Positions 1-6,017 of a stretch of 9,461 nt of DNA are shown here, one piece after another; positions within the stretch are counted from its first letter, which is position 1; each line of letters starts with the position of its first letter. The notes beneath the pieces are model-generated. The model had not been told where the DNA came from, ran no database searches, and was given only the letters and a program-made list of their open reading frames with translations. Source of the DNA: Rhodospirillales bacterium (lineage in GTDB: Bacteria; Pseudomonadota; Alphaproteobacteria; Rhodospirillales; JAPHTL01); the NCBI GenBank assembly GCA_026193355.1, contig JAPHTL010000323.1, forward strand, positions 1 to 9,461. Reading direction: 5' to 3'. A program made the position numbers and the translations under genes.

Positions 1-109
1 GGAAGTCGAGTTGATTACGCCGATCGCGATGGACGAAGGTCTTCGTTTCGCGATCCGCGAAGGCGGTCGTACCGTCGGCGCAGGCGTCGTCGCCAAAATC
101 AAGGATTAA
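1..109 (+). CDS. tuf: Elongation factor Tu, C-terminal end (partial)
   Basis: This is the 3' end of the gene for EF-Tu, the GTPase that brings aminoacyl-tRNA to the ribosomal A site. Reading from base 2, the last 35 codons end in TAA at 107-109. The residues MDEGLRFAIREGGRTVGAGV followed by VAKIKD are the highly conserved end of domain III, which helps bind tRNA. The rest of the gene, including the G domain, lies left of the window. tuf upstream of rpsJ is the usual str-to-S10 arrangement, so fusA, rpsG and rpsL are expected further left (inference). Many proteobacteria carry two nearly identical tuf copies, and this fragment cannot show whether another exists. The stop TAA shares its last A with an ATG at 109-111 that opens a 14-codon frame in the spacer. 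Confidence 0.97.
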   Translation, partial: EVELITPIAMDEGLRFAIREGGRTVGAGVVAKIKD

Positions 110-120
110 TGGAGCAACCA

Positions 121-145
121 GTCCGCGTCGCAATTCGACGCGGAC
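121..145 (+). promoter_or_regulatory. Perfect 10-bp hairpin in the tuf-rpsJ spacer
   Basis: GTCCGCGTCG (121-130) and CGACGCGGAC (136-145) are exact reverse complements around a 5-nt loop, CAATT. The stem is GC-rich and would be stable in RNA. It starts 11 nt after the tuf stop and ends 19 nt before the rpsJ ATG, so it sits just upstream of the rpsJ ribosome footprint. No T-run follows; the next bases are GCGGCTAGCGG, so it is not a standard intrinsic terminator. Possible roles are an RNase processing or mRNA stability element separating tuf from S10 transcripts, an attenuator, or a protein-binding operator. The structure is directly visible, but its role is not. Confidence 0.6.
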
Positions 146-164
146 GCGGCTAGCGGAACAGGCC

Positions 165-473
165 ATGGACAGTCAAAACATACGCATCAGGTTGAAGGCC
201 TTTGATCACCGTGTACTCGATCAGTCGGCACGGGAAATCATCAATACGGCCAAGCGGACCGGTGCAGAGGTGCGGGGACCGATCCCGCTGCCCACCAGGA
301 TCGAAAAGTTCACGGTGCTGCGTTCGCCGCACGTCGACAAGAAGTCGCGTGAACAGTTCGAAATTCGTACCCACAAGCGGGTACTGGACATCGTCGATCC
401 GACACCTCAGACGGTTGATGCGCTGATGAAGCTCGATCTGGCCGCCGGTGTCGACGTCGAAATCAAACTGTAA
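165..473 (+). CDS. rpsJ: 30S ribosomal protein S10 (NusE)
   Basis: S10 is a protein of the 30S head. In its second role, as NusE, it pairs with NusB in transcription antitermination complexes and contacts NusG to couple transcription with translation. The 102-residue product is close to the E. coli length of 103. The family signature is clear at residues 53-68 (RSPHVDKKSREQFEIR), ahead of THKRVLDIVDPTPQTVDALM and the usual end DVEIKL. The ATG at 165 gives the expected N-terminus (MDSQNIRIRLKAFDHR). Its Shine-Dalgarno is weak, only GGAA at 155-158, so initiation may depend on the upstream context. It is the first gene of the S10 block, 55 nt after tuf. There is no room for the long leader through which L4 regulates this operon in E. 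coli, unless transcription starts inside tuf. Confidence 0.98.
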   Translation: MDSQNIRIRLKAFDHRVLDQSAREIINTAKRTGAEVRGPIPLPTRIEKFTVLRSPHVDKKSREQFEIRTHKRVLDIVDPTPQTVDALMKLDLAAGVDVEIKL

Positions 474-485
474 GGGATAGGGACT

Positions 486-1256
486 ATGCGTTCCGGTCTT
501 ATCGCTAAGAAAGTCGGCATGAGCCGCATCTTCGGAACTGACGGCAGCAATACGCCCGTCACCGTGCTGAAGGTCGACAATTGCCAGGTCGTTGGTCTGC
601 GGACCGAGGAAAAGGACGGCTACGTCGCCGTTCAACTCGGCGCCGGCAGCCGCAAGGCAAAGAATGTCAGCAAGGCAATGCGTGGTCATTTCGGCAAGGC
701 CAAGGTCGAGCCGAAAGCCAAGGTCGCGGAATTCCGCGTCAGTGCGGACGCCGTTGTCGACGTCGGTCAGGAAATCACTGCTGGCCACTTTGTCTCCGGT
801 CAGTATGTCGACGTTACCGGCACCAGCATCGGTAAGGGCTTCGCGGGCGCCATGAAGCGTCATGGCTTTGCGGGTCTTCGCGCCTCGCACGGCGTATCGA
901 TCTCGCATCGTTCGCATGGCTCGACCGGTCAGAACCAGGATCCGGGCAAGGTGTTCAAGGGCAAGAAGATGGCCGGTCACATGGGCGCCACGCAGGTCAC
1001 CGCGGTGAGCCTGAAGGTTGTCGCCACCGATGTTGATCGCGGCCTGATCCTCGTCAAAGGCGCGGTTCCCGGCTCGAAGAATGGCTGGGTGCTCATTCGT
1101 GACGCGGTGAAGAAGGCCCTTCCGAAGGATGCGCCGTTCCCCGCCGCTACGCGCGGTGGCGACGAGCCCGTTGCTGAAGAGCCGGTTGCTGAAGAGCCCA
1201 TCGAAGAACAGGCGGTTGCCGAAGAAGTGGCAGTCACCGATGAGGCGAAGGAATAA
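486..1256 (+). CDS. rplC: 50S ribosomal protein L3 with acidic repeat tail
   Basis: L3 is an early 50S assembly protein that binds near the 3' end of 23S rRNA and sends a loop toward the peptidyl-transferase centre. The N-terminus (MRSGLIAKKVGMSRIF) and the loop GSTGQNQDPGKVFKGKKMAG (about residues 145-164) are family hallmarks. The GQNQ at 148-151 is the region where PrmB methylates a glutamine in E. coli. The core ends near residue 212. It is followed by about 44 residues, from about 226 strongly acidic and built on EPVAE-like pentapeptides, giving 256 residues against 209 in E. coli. The start at 486 has AAGGGA (472-477) 8 nt upstream, merged with the rpsJ stop. Extended acidic or alanine-rich L3 tails occur in some alphaproteobacteria (from memory). 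The reading frame is intact through the tail. Confidence 0.98.
   Translation: MRSGLIAKKVGMSRIFGTDGSNTPVTVLKVDNCQVVGLRTEEKDGYVAVQLGAGSRKAKNVSKAMRGHFGKAKVEPKAKVAEFRVSADAVVDVGQEITAGHFVSGQYVDVTGTSIGKGFAGAMKRHGFAGLRASHGVSISHRSHGSTGQNQDPGKVFKGKKMAGHMGATQVTAVSLKVVATDVDRGLILVKGAVPGSKNGWVLIRDAVKKALPKDAPFPAATRGGDEPVAEEPVAEEPIEEQAVAEEVAVTDEAKE
1164..1223 (+). repeat. Four-unit 15-bp tandem repeat in the L3 tail
   Basis: The coding sequence holds four consecutive in-frame 15-bp units: 1164-1178, 1179-1193, 1194-1208 and 1209-1223. They encode EPVAE, EPVAE, EPIEE and QAVAE. The first two units differ by one base (C at 1169, G at 1184). The last two are more diverged, and the sequence then degrades into EVAVTDEAKE before the stop. 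This looks like recent local duplication next to older decayed copies. Because the unit is a multiple of three, gain or loss of units would keep the L3 frame. Confidence 0.85.
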
Positions 1257-1260
1257 CGCC

Positions 1261-1881
1261 ATGAAGTGTGACGTCATCAGTCTCGAAAACAAGAAGGTCG
1301 GCGACATCGATCTCGATGAGTCGGTGTTCGGTGTGGATGTCCGCGCCGATCTCCTTCATCGCATGGTCAACTGGCAACTGGCGAAGCGTCAGGCGGGCAC
1401 CCGCAAGACGAAGACCCGCAGCGAGATCAGCGGCACGACCGCCAAGCCCTTCAAGCAGAAGGGTTCGGGCAACGCCCGTCAGGGTACCAAGCGCGCCCCG
1501 CACATGCGTGGCGGCGGCAAGGCTTTTGGTCCGGTCGTTCGCGATCATGGCTATTCGCTGCCCAAGAAGGTTCGCAGGCTGGCGCTCAAGACTGCACTGT
1601 CCAGCAAACAGGCTGGCGGTCGTCTGATCGTCGTCGACTCGATCGGCATCAAGGACGCCAAGACGAGCGAGCTTGCAAAGAAGATCAAGGGCCTTGGCTG
1701 GGGAACCGCACTGATTATCGACGGTCCCGAGGTCAATGCCGAGTTCGCTCGCGCAGCGCGCAACATCGTCGGCGTCGACGTGCTGCCGCAGCAGGGTGCG
1801 AACGTTTACGACATTCTTCGTCGCGATACCCTGGTCCTGACCAAGGACGCGGTCGAAAAGCTCGTGGAGCGGCTGAAATGA
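1261..1881 (+). CDS. rplD: 50S ribosomal protein L4
   Basis: L4 binds 23S rRNA early in assembly. Its extended loop lines the narrow part of the polypeptide exit tunnel with L22. The product has 206 residues (E. coli 201). The long basic loop at about 45-100, containing GTRKTKTRSEISGTT, KPFKQKGSGNARQGTKRAPH and GGGKAFGPVVRDH, is typical of L4. The ATG at 1261 is the start because AAGGA (1248-1252) lies 8 nt upstream and MKCDVISLENKKVGDIDL is the normal N-terminus. The same frame is open upstream to 1129, but that part overlaps rplC and encodes an unrelated arginine-rich peptide. The gap from rplC is 4 nt. Its stop overlaps the rplW start in ATGA. In E. coli L4 represses its own operon; no such target site was recognised here. 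Confidence 0.98.
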   Translation: MKCDVISLENKKVGDIDLDESVFGVDVRADLLHRMVNWQLAKRQAGTRKTKTRSEISGTTAKPFKQKGSGNARQGTKRAPHMRGGGKAFGPVVRDHGYSLPKKVRRLALKTALSSKQAGGRLIVVDSIGIKDAKTSELAKKIKGLGWGTALIIDGPEVNAEFARAARNIVGVDVLPQQGANVYDILRRDTLVLTKDAVEKLVERLK

Positions 1882-2198
1882 GCAAGTACAGCGGCAAGGC
1901 AACGGTGAGCAAGGAGCGGATGTATCAGATCATTCGCCAGCCCGTGATCACCGAAAAGGCGACAAACGTCAGCGAACACAACCAGGTTATTTTTCGTGTT
2001 CCGCTTGAGGCGACCAAGCCTGAAATCAAGGCGGCGGTCGAAGGTCTTTTCGAGGTCAAGGTCAAGGCTGTCAACACGCTGCGTCAGAAGGGCAAGATCA
2101 AGCGTTTCCGCGGAATCGTGGGCAAGCGCAACGACGTCAAGAAGGCGGTGGTGACACTTGTCGACGGCCACACCATTGACGTGACGACGGGGGTCTAA
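1878..2198 (+). CDS. rplW: 50S ribosomal protein L23
   Basis: L23 sits at the mouth of the exit tunnel and is the docking site for trigger factor and the signal recognition particle. The 106-residue product contains IIRQPVITEKAT (residues 18-29), whose E26 matches the exposed glutamate used by trigger factor in E. coli L23. VEGLFEVKVKAVNTLRQKGK (54-73) and IDVTTGV at the end are also typical. The ATG at 1878 overlaps the rplD stop by 4 nt and has GGAG (1866-1869) 8 nt upstream. An in-frame GTG at 1905 would give a 97-residue protein beginning (M)SKERMYQIIR, nearer to common family lengths. An ATG at 1920 has AAGGAG just 3 nt upstream. The 1878 start is preferred on coupling and Shine-Dalgarno grounds, but the first nine residues are uncertain. 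Confidence 0.95.
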   Translation: MSKYSGKATVSKERMYQIIRQPVITEKATNVSEHNQVIFRVPLEATKPEIKAAVEGLFEVKVKAVNTLRQKGKIKRFRGIVGKRNDVKKAVVTLVDGHTIDVTTGV

Positions 2199-2201
2199 AC
2201 G

Positions 2202-3032
2202 ATGGCATTGAAGAGTTACAAACCGACCACCCCGGGTCAGCGCAACCTCGTTCTGGTTGATCGCAGCGGGCTTTGGAAGGGCAAGCCGGTCAAGGAACTG
2301 ACCGAGGGCCTGACCAAGAACGGTGGCCGCAACAATACCGGTCGCATCACAGCGCGTCGTCGTGGCGGCGGGCACAAGCGCCGTTACCGCATGGTCGACT
2401 TCAAGCGTCGGAAGATGGACGTATCCGCGACCGTCGAACGGCTTGAATACGATCCGAACCGCACCGCCTTCATCGCGCTGATCAAGTACGAGGACGGCGA
2501 GCTGAGCTACATCATTGCGCCGCAGCGTCTTGCGCCGGGCGATGTCGTGGTCTCCAGCGCCAAGGCCGATATCAAGCCGGGCAATGCGATGCCGATGTCC
2601 GCCATTCCGGTCGGCACCATCATCCACAATGTGGAGATGAAGCAGGGCAAGGGTGGTCAGATGGCGCGTTCCGCCGGGACCTACGCCCAGCTGGTCGGCA
2701 AGGATCAGGGCTATGCCCAGTTGCGCCTCAATTCGGGTGAAGTTCGTATGGTGCGGGCCGAGTGCATGGCCACCATCGGCGCTGTTTCGAATTCCGATCA
2801 GCAGAATACGAAGCTCGGCAAGGCCGGTCGTAATCGCTGGCTGGGCAAGCGCCCGTCGGTTCGTGGCGTGGCCATGAACCCGGTCGATCACCCGCATGGC
2901 GGCGGCGAAGGCCGGACATCCGGCGGTCGTCATCCCGTTACCCCGTGGGGCAAACCGACCAAGGGCAAGCGGACACGTAACAACAAGAAGACGGACGCGC
3001 TGATCATGCGGCGCCGTCACCGCAGCAAGTAG
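2202..3032 (+). CDS. rplB: 50S ribosomal protein L2
   Basis: L2 is one of the most conserved ribosomal proteins. It binds 23S rRNA close to the peptidyl-transferase centre and is needed for subunit association. The 276-residue product matches the family length (E. coli 273). It shows the N-terminal segment KSYKPTTPGQRNLV, the basic RITARRRGGGHKRRYR (48-63), and the signature GVAMNPVDHPHGGGEGRTSG (222-241), including the conserved histidine near 230 studied for peptidyl-transferase function. It ends in the basic tail DALIMRRRHRSK. The ATG at 2202 lies 3 nt after rplW, with a G-run at 2189-2193 about 8 nt upstream as Shine-Dalgarno. Nothing is missing or unusual. Confidence 0.99.
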   Translation: MALKSYKPTTPGQRNLVLVDRSGLWKGKPVKELTEGLTKNGGRNNTGRITARRRGGGHKRRYRMVDFKRRKMDVSATVERLEYDPNRTAFIALIKYEDGELSYIIAPQRLAPGDVVVSSAKADIKPGNAMPMSAIPVGTIIHNVEMKQGKGGQMARSAGTYAQLVGKDQGYAQLRLNSGEVRMVRAECMATIGAVSNSDQQNTKLGKAGRNRWLGKRPSVRGVAMNPVDHPHGGGEGRTSGGRHPVTPWGKPTKGKRTRNNKKTDALIMRRRHRSK

Positions 3033-3043
3033 AGGAGTTGACC

Positions 3044-3322
3044 GTGGCTCGTTCCGTTTGGAAAGGACCGTTTGTTGACAGTTTCCTTCTTAAGAAGGCT
3101 GAAACTGTTCGCTCGTCCGGTCGTAACGAAGTCGTCAAGACCTGGGCGCGGCGGTCGACAATTCTGCCGCAGTTCGTGGGTCTTACCTTCGGTGTATACA
3201 ACGGCCAGAAGTTCATCCCGGTTCTGGTGACCGAAAACATGATCGGTCACAAGTTCGGAGAGTTCTCGCCAACCCGCACCTACTATGGGCATGCGGCAGA
3301 CAAGAAGGCGAAGAGGAAGTAG
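3044..3322 (+). CDS. rpsS: 30S ribosomal protein S19 (GTG start)
   Basis: S19 lies in the 30S head, binds with S13 near the A site and contributes to a bridge to the 50S. Starting at the GTG at 3044 the protein is MARSVWKGPFVDSFLLKK and 92 residues long, the same length as E. coli S19. The signature region WARRSTILPQFVGLTFGVYN (34-53), GHKFGEFSPTRTYYGHAADK (68-87) and a basic tail follow. AGAGGAG (3031-3037) lies 6 nt upstream, partly within the rplB stop. A TTG two codons earlier (3038) is in frame, but it directly abuts the Shine-Dalgarno and would add residues not usual in the family. GTG is the only non-ATG start I assign here. The gap to rplV is 2 nt. Confidence 0.98.
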   Translation: MARSVWKGPFVDSFLLKKAETVRSSGRNEVVKTWARRSTILPQFVGLTFGVYNGQKFIPVLVTENMIGHKFGEFSPTRTYYGHAADKKAKRK

Positions 3323-3324
3323 GC

Positions 3325-3704
3325 ATGGGCAAGAAAGCTGCACCACGTTCCCTGGCGGACAACGAAGCGAAGGCTTCGGCTGAGTCGCTGCGCGTCAGCG
3401 CGCGCAAGCTGAACCTCGTTGCCCAATCCATCCGGGGCAAGAACTGCAACGACGCGATTGCGCAGTTGACGTTCTCGAAGCGGCGTATTTCGAACGACGT
3501 GAGGAAGGTTCTTCAGTCGGCGATCGCCAATGCCGAGAACAACCACCAACTCGACGTCGACAGGTTGTTCGTCGCCGAAGCGTCCGTTGGGCGTGCCATG
3601 GTGATCAAGCGCTTCCGTCCACGTGCGCGTGGCCGGGTCGGGCGCATCGAGAAACCTTTCAGCAAGCTAACTGTGGTTCTGCGCGAGCGCGAGGAGACGG
3701 CGTA

Positions 3705-3705
<1 letters not shown>
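3325..3705 (+). CDS. rplV: 50S ribosomal protein L22
   Basis: L22 is an early assembly protein that contacts several 23S rRNA domains; its beta-hairpin reaches the exit tunnel beside L4. The 126-residue product is longer than the 110 of E. coli because of extra residues at both ends: an N-terminal stretch to about residue 20 and a short acidic end (REREETA). The core starts at LRVSARKLNLVAQSIRGK (22-39). The tunnel hairpin spans about 87-108 (SVGRAMVIKRFRPRARGRVG), with no deletion of the kind linked to macrolide resistance. AGAGGAAG (3312-3319) precedes the ATG, overlapping the end of rpsS. The stop TAA shares its final A with the rpsC ATG (TAATG), so the two genes are probably translationally coupled. 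Confidence 0.98.
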
Positions 3706-4385
<680 letters not shown>

Positions 4386-4416
4386 GGTTCGGAAAAAAGA
4401 TTAGGGAAAGCAGACG

Positions 4417-4836
4417 ATGCTGAGTCCGAAACGAACAAAGTTCCGCAAGGCGCACAAGGGCCGTATCCACGGCAACGCCAAAGGCGGTTTTTCGCTGAAC
4501 TTCGGCGCCTATGGCCTGAAGGCGATTTCGCCCGAGCGCGTTACCGCACGGCAGATCGAAGCGGCGCGTCGCGCCATCACGCGTCACATGAAGCGCGCCG
4601 GCCGTGTGTGGATCCGTATTTTCCCGGACGTTCCGGTCAGCTCGAAGCCGGCCGAAGTGCGTATGGGTAAGGGTAAGGGTTCGCCGGAATTCTGGGCGTG
4701 CCGCGTGAAGCCCGGCCGGATCATGTTCGAGGTTGATGGCGTTCCCGTCGATGTGGCGCGTCGCGCATTCGAACTGGCGGCGGCCAAGCTTCCGCTCAAG
4801 ACCAAGTTCGTAAGCCGTCTGGGCGAGGAGGCGTAA
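4417..4836 (+). CDS. rplP: 50S ribosomal protein L16
   Basis: L16 is a late 50S assembly protein that organises the A-site region of the 50S and helps position tRNA. The 139-residue product (E. coli 136) begins MLSPKRTKFRKAHKGR. It contains LTARQ-like VTARQIEAARRAITRHMKR (42-60), VWIRIFPDVPVSSKP (64-78) and VRMGKGKGSPEFW (81-93). Arginine 82 aligns with the arginine that RoxA (YcfD) hydroxylates in E. coli; whether that modification occurs here cannot be seen. AGGGA (4403-4407) lies 9 nt before the ATG at 4417. The 31-nt gap from rpsC includes an A6 run (4393-4398) but no recognisable promoter or stem-loop. rpmC follows after 3 nt. Confidence 0.98.
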   Translation: MLSPKRTKFRKAHKGRIHGNAKGGFSLNFGAYGLKAISPERVTARQIEAARRAITRHMKRAGRVWIRIFPDVPVSSKPAEVRMGKGKGSPEFWACRVKPGRIMFEVDGVPVDVARRAFELAAAKLPLKTKFVSRLGEEA

Positions 4837-4839
4837 GCC

Positions 4840-5037
4840 ATGAAGGCCGAAGATATTCGCGCAAAGAGCGTCGACGAGCTTAAGGATCAGCTTGTTACGC
4901 TGAACAAGGAAGCTTTCAACCTGCGCTTTCAGCAGGCCAGTGGCCAGTTGGAAAACACGGTTCGGGTTAGGCAGGTGCGGCGTGACATCGCGCGCATCAA
5001 AACGATTTTGAACGAGCGCACCCGCGCCGCGTCGTAA
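4840..5037 (+). CDS. rpmC: 50S ribosomal protein L29
   Basis: L29 is a small helical-hairpin protein beside L23 at the exit-tunnel opening, part of the platform for nascent-chain factors. The 65-residue product is of normal length (E. coli 63). It begins MKAEDIRAKSVDELKDQLVT, has the conserved LRFQQASGQLENTVRVR (28-44) at the helical turn, and the signature RQVRRDIARIKTILNER (44-60). A strong Shine-Dalgarno, GAGGAGG (4825-4831), lies within the end of rplP, 8 nt before the ATG at 4840. The gap to rplP is 3 nt. The stop at 5035-5037 is merged with the Shine-Dalgarno of rpsQ. Confidence 0.97.
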   Translation: MKAEDIRAKSVDELKDQLVTLNKEAFNLRFQQASGQLENTVRVRQVRRDIARIKTILNERTRAAS

Positions 5038-5049
5038 GGAGCAAGAACA

Positions 5050-5286
5050 ATGCCGAGGCGCATTCTGCAAGGTGTCGTGGTGAGCGACAAGATGGACAAG
5101 ACCGTGGTGGTCAAGGTCGAGCGTCAGATCCAGCATCCGATGTACAAGAAGATCATTCGCCAGTCGAAAAAGTATGCGGCGCATGACGAAGAAAATGTGC
5201 ACAAGATTGGTGATGTCGTGAAGATCCGTGAGTGTCGGCCGATTTCCAGGCGCAAGCGTTGGGAAATTCTGGCCGAGGGTGCCTAA
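5050..5286 (+). CDS. rpsQ: 30S ribosomal protein S17
   Basis: S17 is a primary 16S rRNA-binding protein of the 30S body with an OB-fold. The 78-residue product (E. coli 84) starts MPRRILQGVVVSDKMDKTVV, continues with the basic RQIQHPMYKKIIRQSKKYAAHDE (25-47), and contains the signature GDVVKIRECRPISRRKRW (54-71). AAGGAG (5036-5041) uses the last two bases of the rpmC stop and stands 8 nt before the ATG. It is the last gene of the S10 block by the E. coli definition. The following 34 nt, where E. coli places the spc promoter, contain an A-rich stretch and the rplN Shine-Dalgarno but no -35/-10 pair that I can recognise. Confidence 0.98.
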   Translation: MPRRILQGVVVSDKMDKTVVVKVERQIQHPMYKKIIRQSKKYAAHDEENVHKIGDVVKIRECRPISRRKRWEILAEGA

Positions 5287-5320
5287 GGGCGCAGTGAACG
5301 AGGAAAAAGGGTAACAAGAA

Positions 5321-5689
5321 ATGATTCAGGTAGAGTCGAATCTGGACGTTGCCGACAACTCGGGCGCCCGCAGGGTCCAGTGCATCAAGGTGCTGGGCGG
5401 CTCGAAGCGCAAGACCGCGTCGGTTGGTGATGTCATCGTCGTTTCCGTCAAGGAAGCGATCCCGCGTGGCCGTGTGAAGAAAGGCGACGTTCATCGCGCC
5501 GTCGTTGTTCGCACCGCCAAGGAAGTGCATCGCGCAGATGGAACGAGTATCAGGTTTGATCGCAATGCGGCGGTCCTGATTGATAACAAGGGTGAACCGA
5601 TCGGCACCCGTATTTTTGGCCCGGTCACCCGCGAACTGCGCGGCAAGCGATATATGAAGATCATTTCGCTTGCGCCGGAGGTGCTGTAA
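5321..5689 (+). CDS. rplN: 50S ribosomal protein L14
   Basis: L14 lies on the 50S face that meets the 30S. It forms a bridge to 16S rRNA and is the target of the silencing factor RsfS. The 122-residue product is the normal length (E. coli 123). It begins MIQVESNLDVADNSGARRVQ, has VIVVSVKEAIPRGRVKKGDV (38-57), and the signature RADGTSIRFDRNAAVLIDNK (71-90) before GEPIGTRIFGPVTRELR. The Shine-Dalgarno AAGG (5307-5310) lies about 10 nt upstream of the ATG. As first gene of the spc block it follows rpsQ by only 34 nt, so read-through from the S10 block is likely. Its stop overlaps the rplX start by one base (TAATG). Confidence 0.99.
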   Translation: MIQVESNLDVADNSGARRVQCIKVLGGSKRKTASVGDVIVVSVKEAIPRGRVKKGDVHRAVVVRTAKEVHRADGTSIRFDRNAAVLIDNKGEPIGTRIFGPVTRELRGKRYMKIISLAPEVL

Positions 5690-6006
5690 TGGCTGTGAAG
5701 ATCAAGAAAGGTGACCGTGTCACCATTCTGGCTGGCAAGGACAAGGGTAAAGTCGGCGAAGTGCTGCGCGTGCTGACCAAGGATTCGCGCGCTCTTGTGC
5801 AAGGTGTGAACATGATCAAGCGTCACACGCGCCCGACCCAGACCAATGCCGGTGGAATTGTGGAGAAGGAAGCCCCGATCCACCTGTCCAACCTCGCCCA
5901 TGTCGATCCGAAGGACGACAAGGCAACCCGGGTTGGATTCAAGTTTCTCGATGACGGCCGCAAGGTCCGCTTTGCCAAGCGGTCCGGCGAAGTCATCGAT
6001 AGCTGA
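5689..6006 (+). CDS. rplX: 50S ribosomal protein L24
   Basis: L24 is one of the two proteins that start 50S assembly by binding near the 5' end of 23S rRNA. It sits near the tunnel exit. The 105-residue product (E. coli 104) has a clear KOW motif at the N-terminus, KIKKGDRVTILAGKDKGKVG (4-23), followed by GVNMIKRHTRPTQTNAGGIV (39-58) and PIHLSNLAHVDP (63-74), all typical of L24. A strong Shine-Dalgarno, GGAGGT (5677-5682), lies in the end of rplN, 6 nt before the ATG. The single-base TAATG overlap with rplN suggests translation by re-initiating ribosomes. The stop TGA merges with the next Shine-Dalgarno (GAGGA). Confidence 0.98.
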   Translation: MAVKIKKGDRVTILAGKDKGKVGEVLRVLTKDSRALVQGVNMIKRHTRPTQTNAGGIVEKEAPIHLSNLAHVDPKDDKATRVGFKFLDDGRKVRFAKRSGEVIDS

Positions 6007-6017
6007 GGAACCTAGCC

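Noticed and set aside
1129..1260. Upstream extension of rplD to an ATG at 1129
   Set aside because: The added 44 residues overlap the rplC tail in another frame and are arginine/proline-rich and unlike L4. The ATG at 1261 has a proper Shine-Dalgarno and the family N-terminus.
150..1307. Long minus-strand open frame of 385 codons opposite rpsJ and rplC
   Set aside because: It lies exactly opposite two certain ribosomal genes, and its product is low-complexity and unlike any family I know. Long antisense frames are common in GC-rich genes with strong codon bias.
1806..3020. Minus-strand open frame of 404 codons opposite rplD, rplW and rplB
   Set aside because: It crosses several unrelated sense genes and has no recognisable domain. 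It is a shadow of the sense-strand codon bias, as are those at 3513-4373 and 4324-5202.
3038..3043. TTG at 3038 as the rpsS start
   Set aside because: It touches the AGAGGAG Shine-Dalgarno with no spacer. The GTG at 3044 has 6-nt spacing and yields the standard 92-residue S19.
4386..4416. A-rich rpsC-rplP gap as a promoter
   Set aside because: It holds an A6 run and a Shine-Dalgarno but no -35/-10 pair at usable spacing. 31 nt inside a tight operon does not suggest a separate start.
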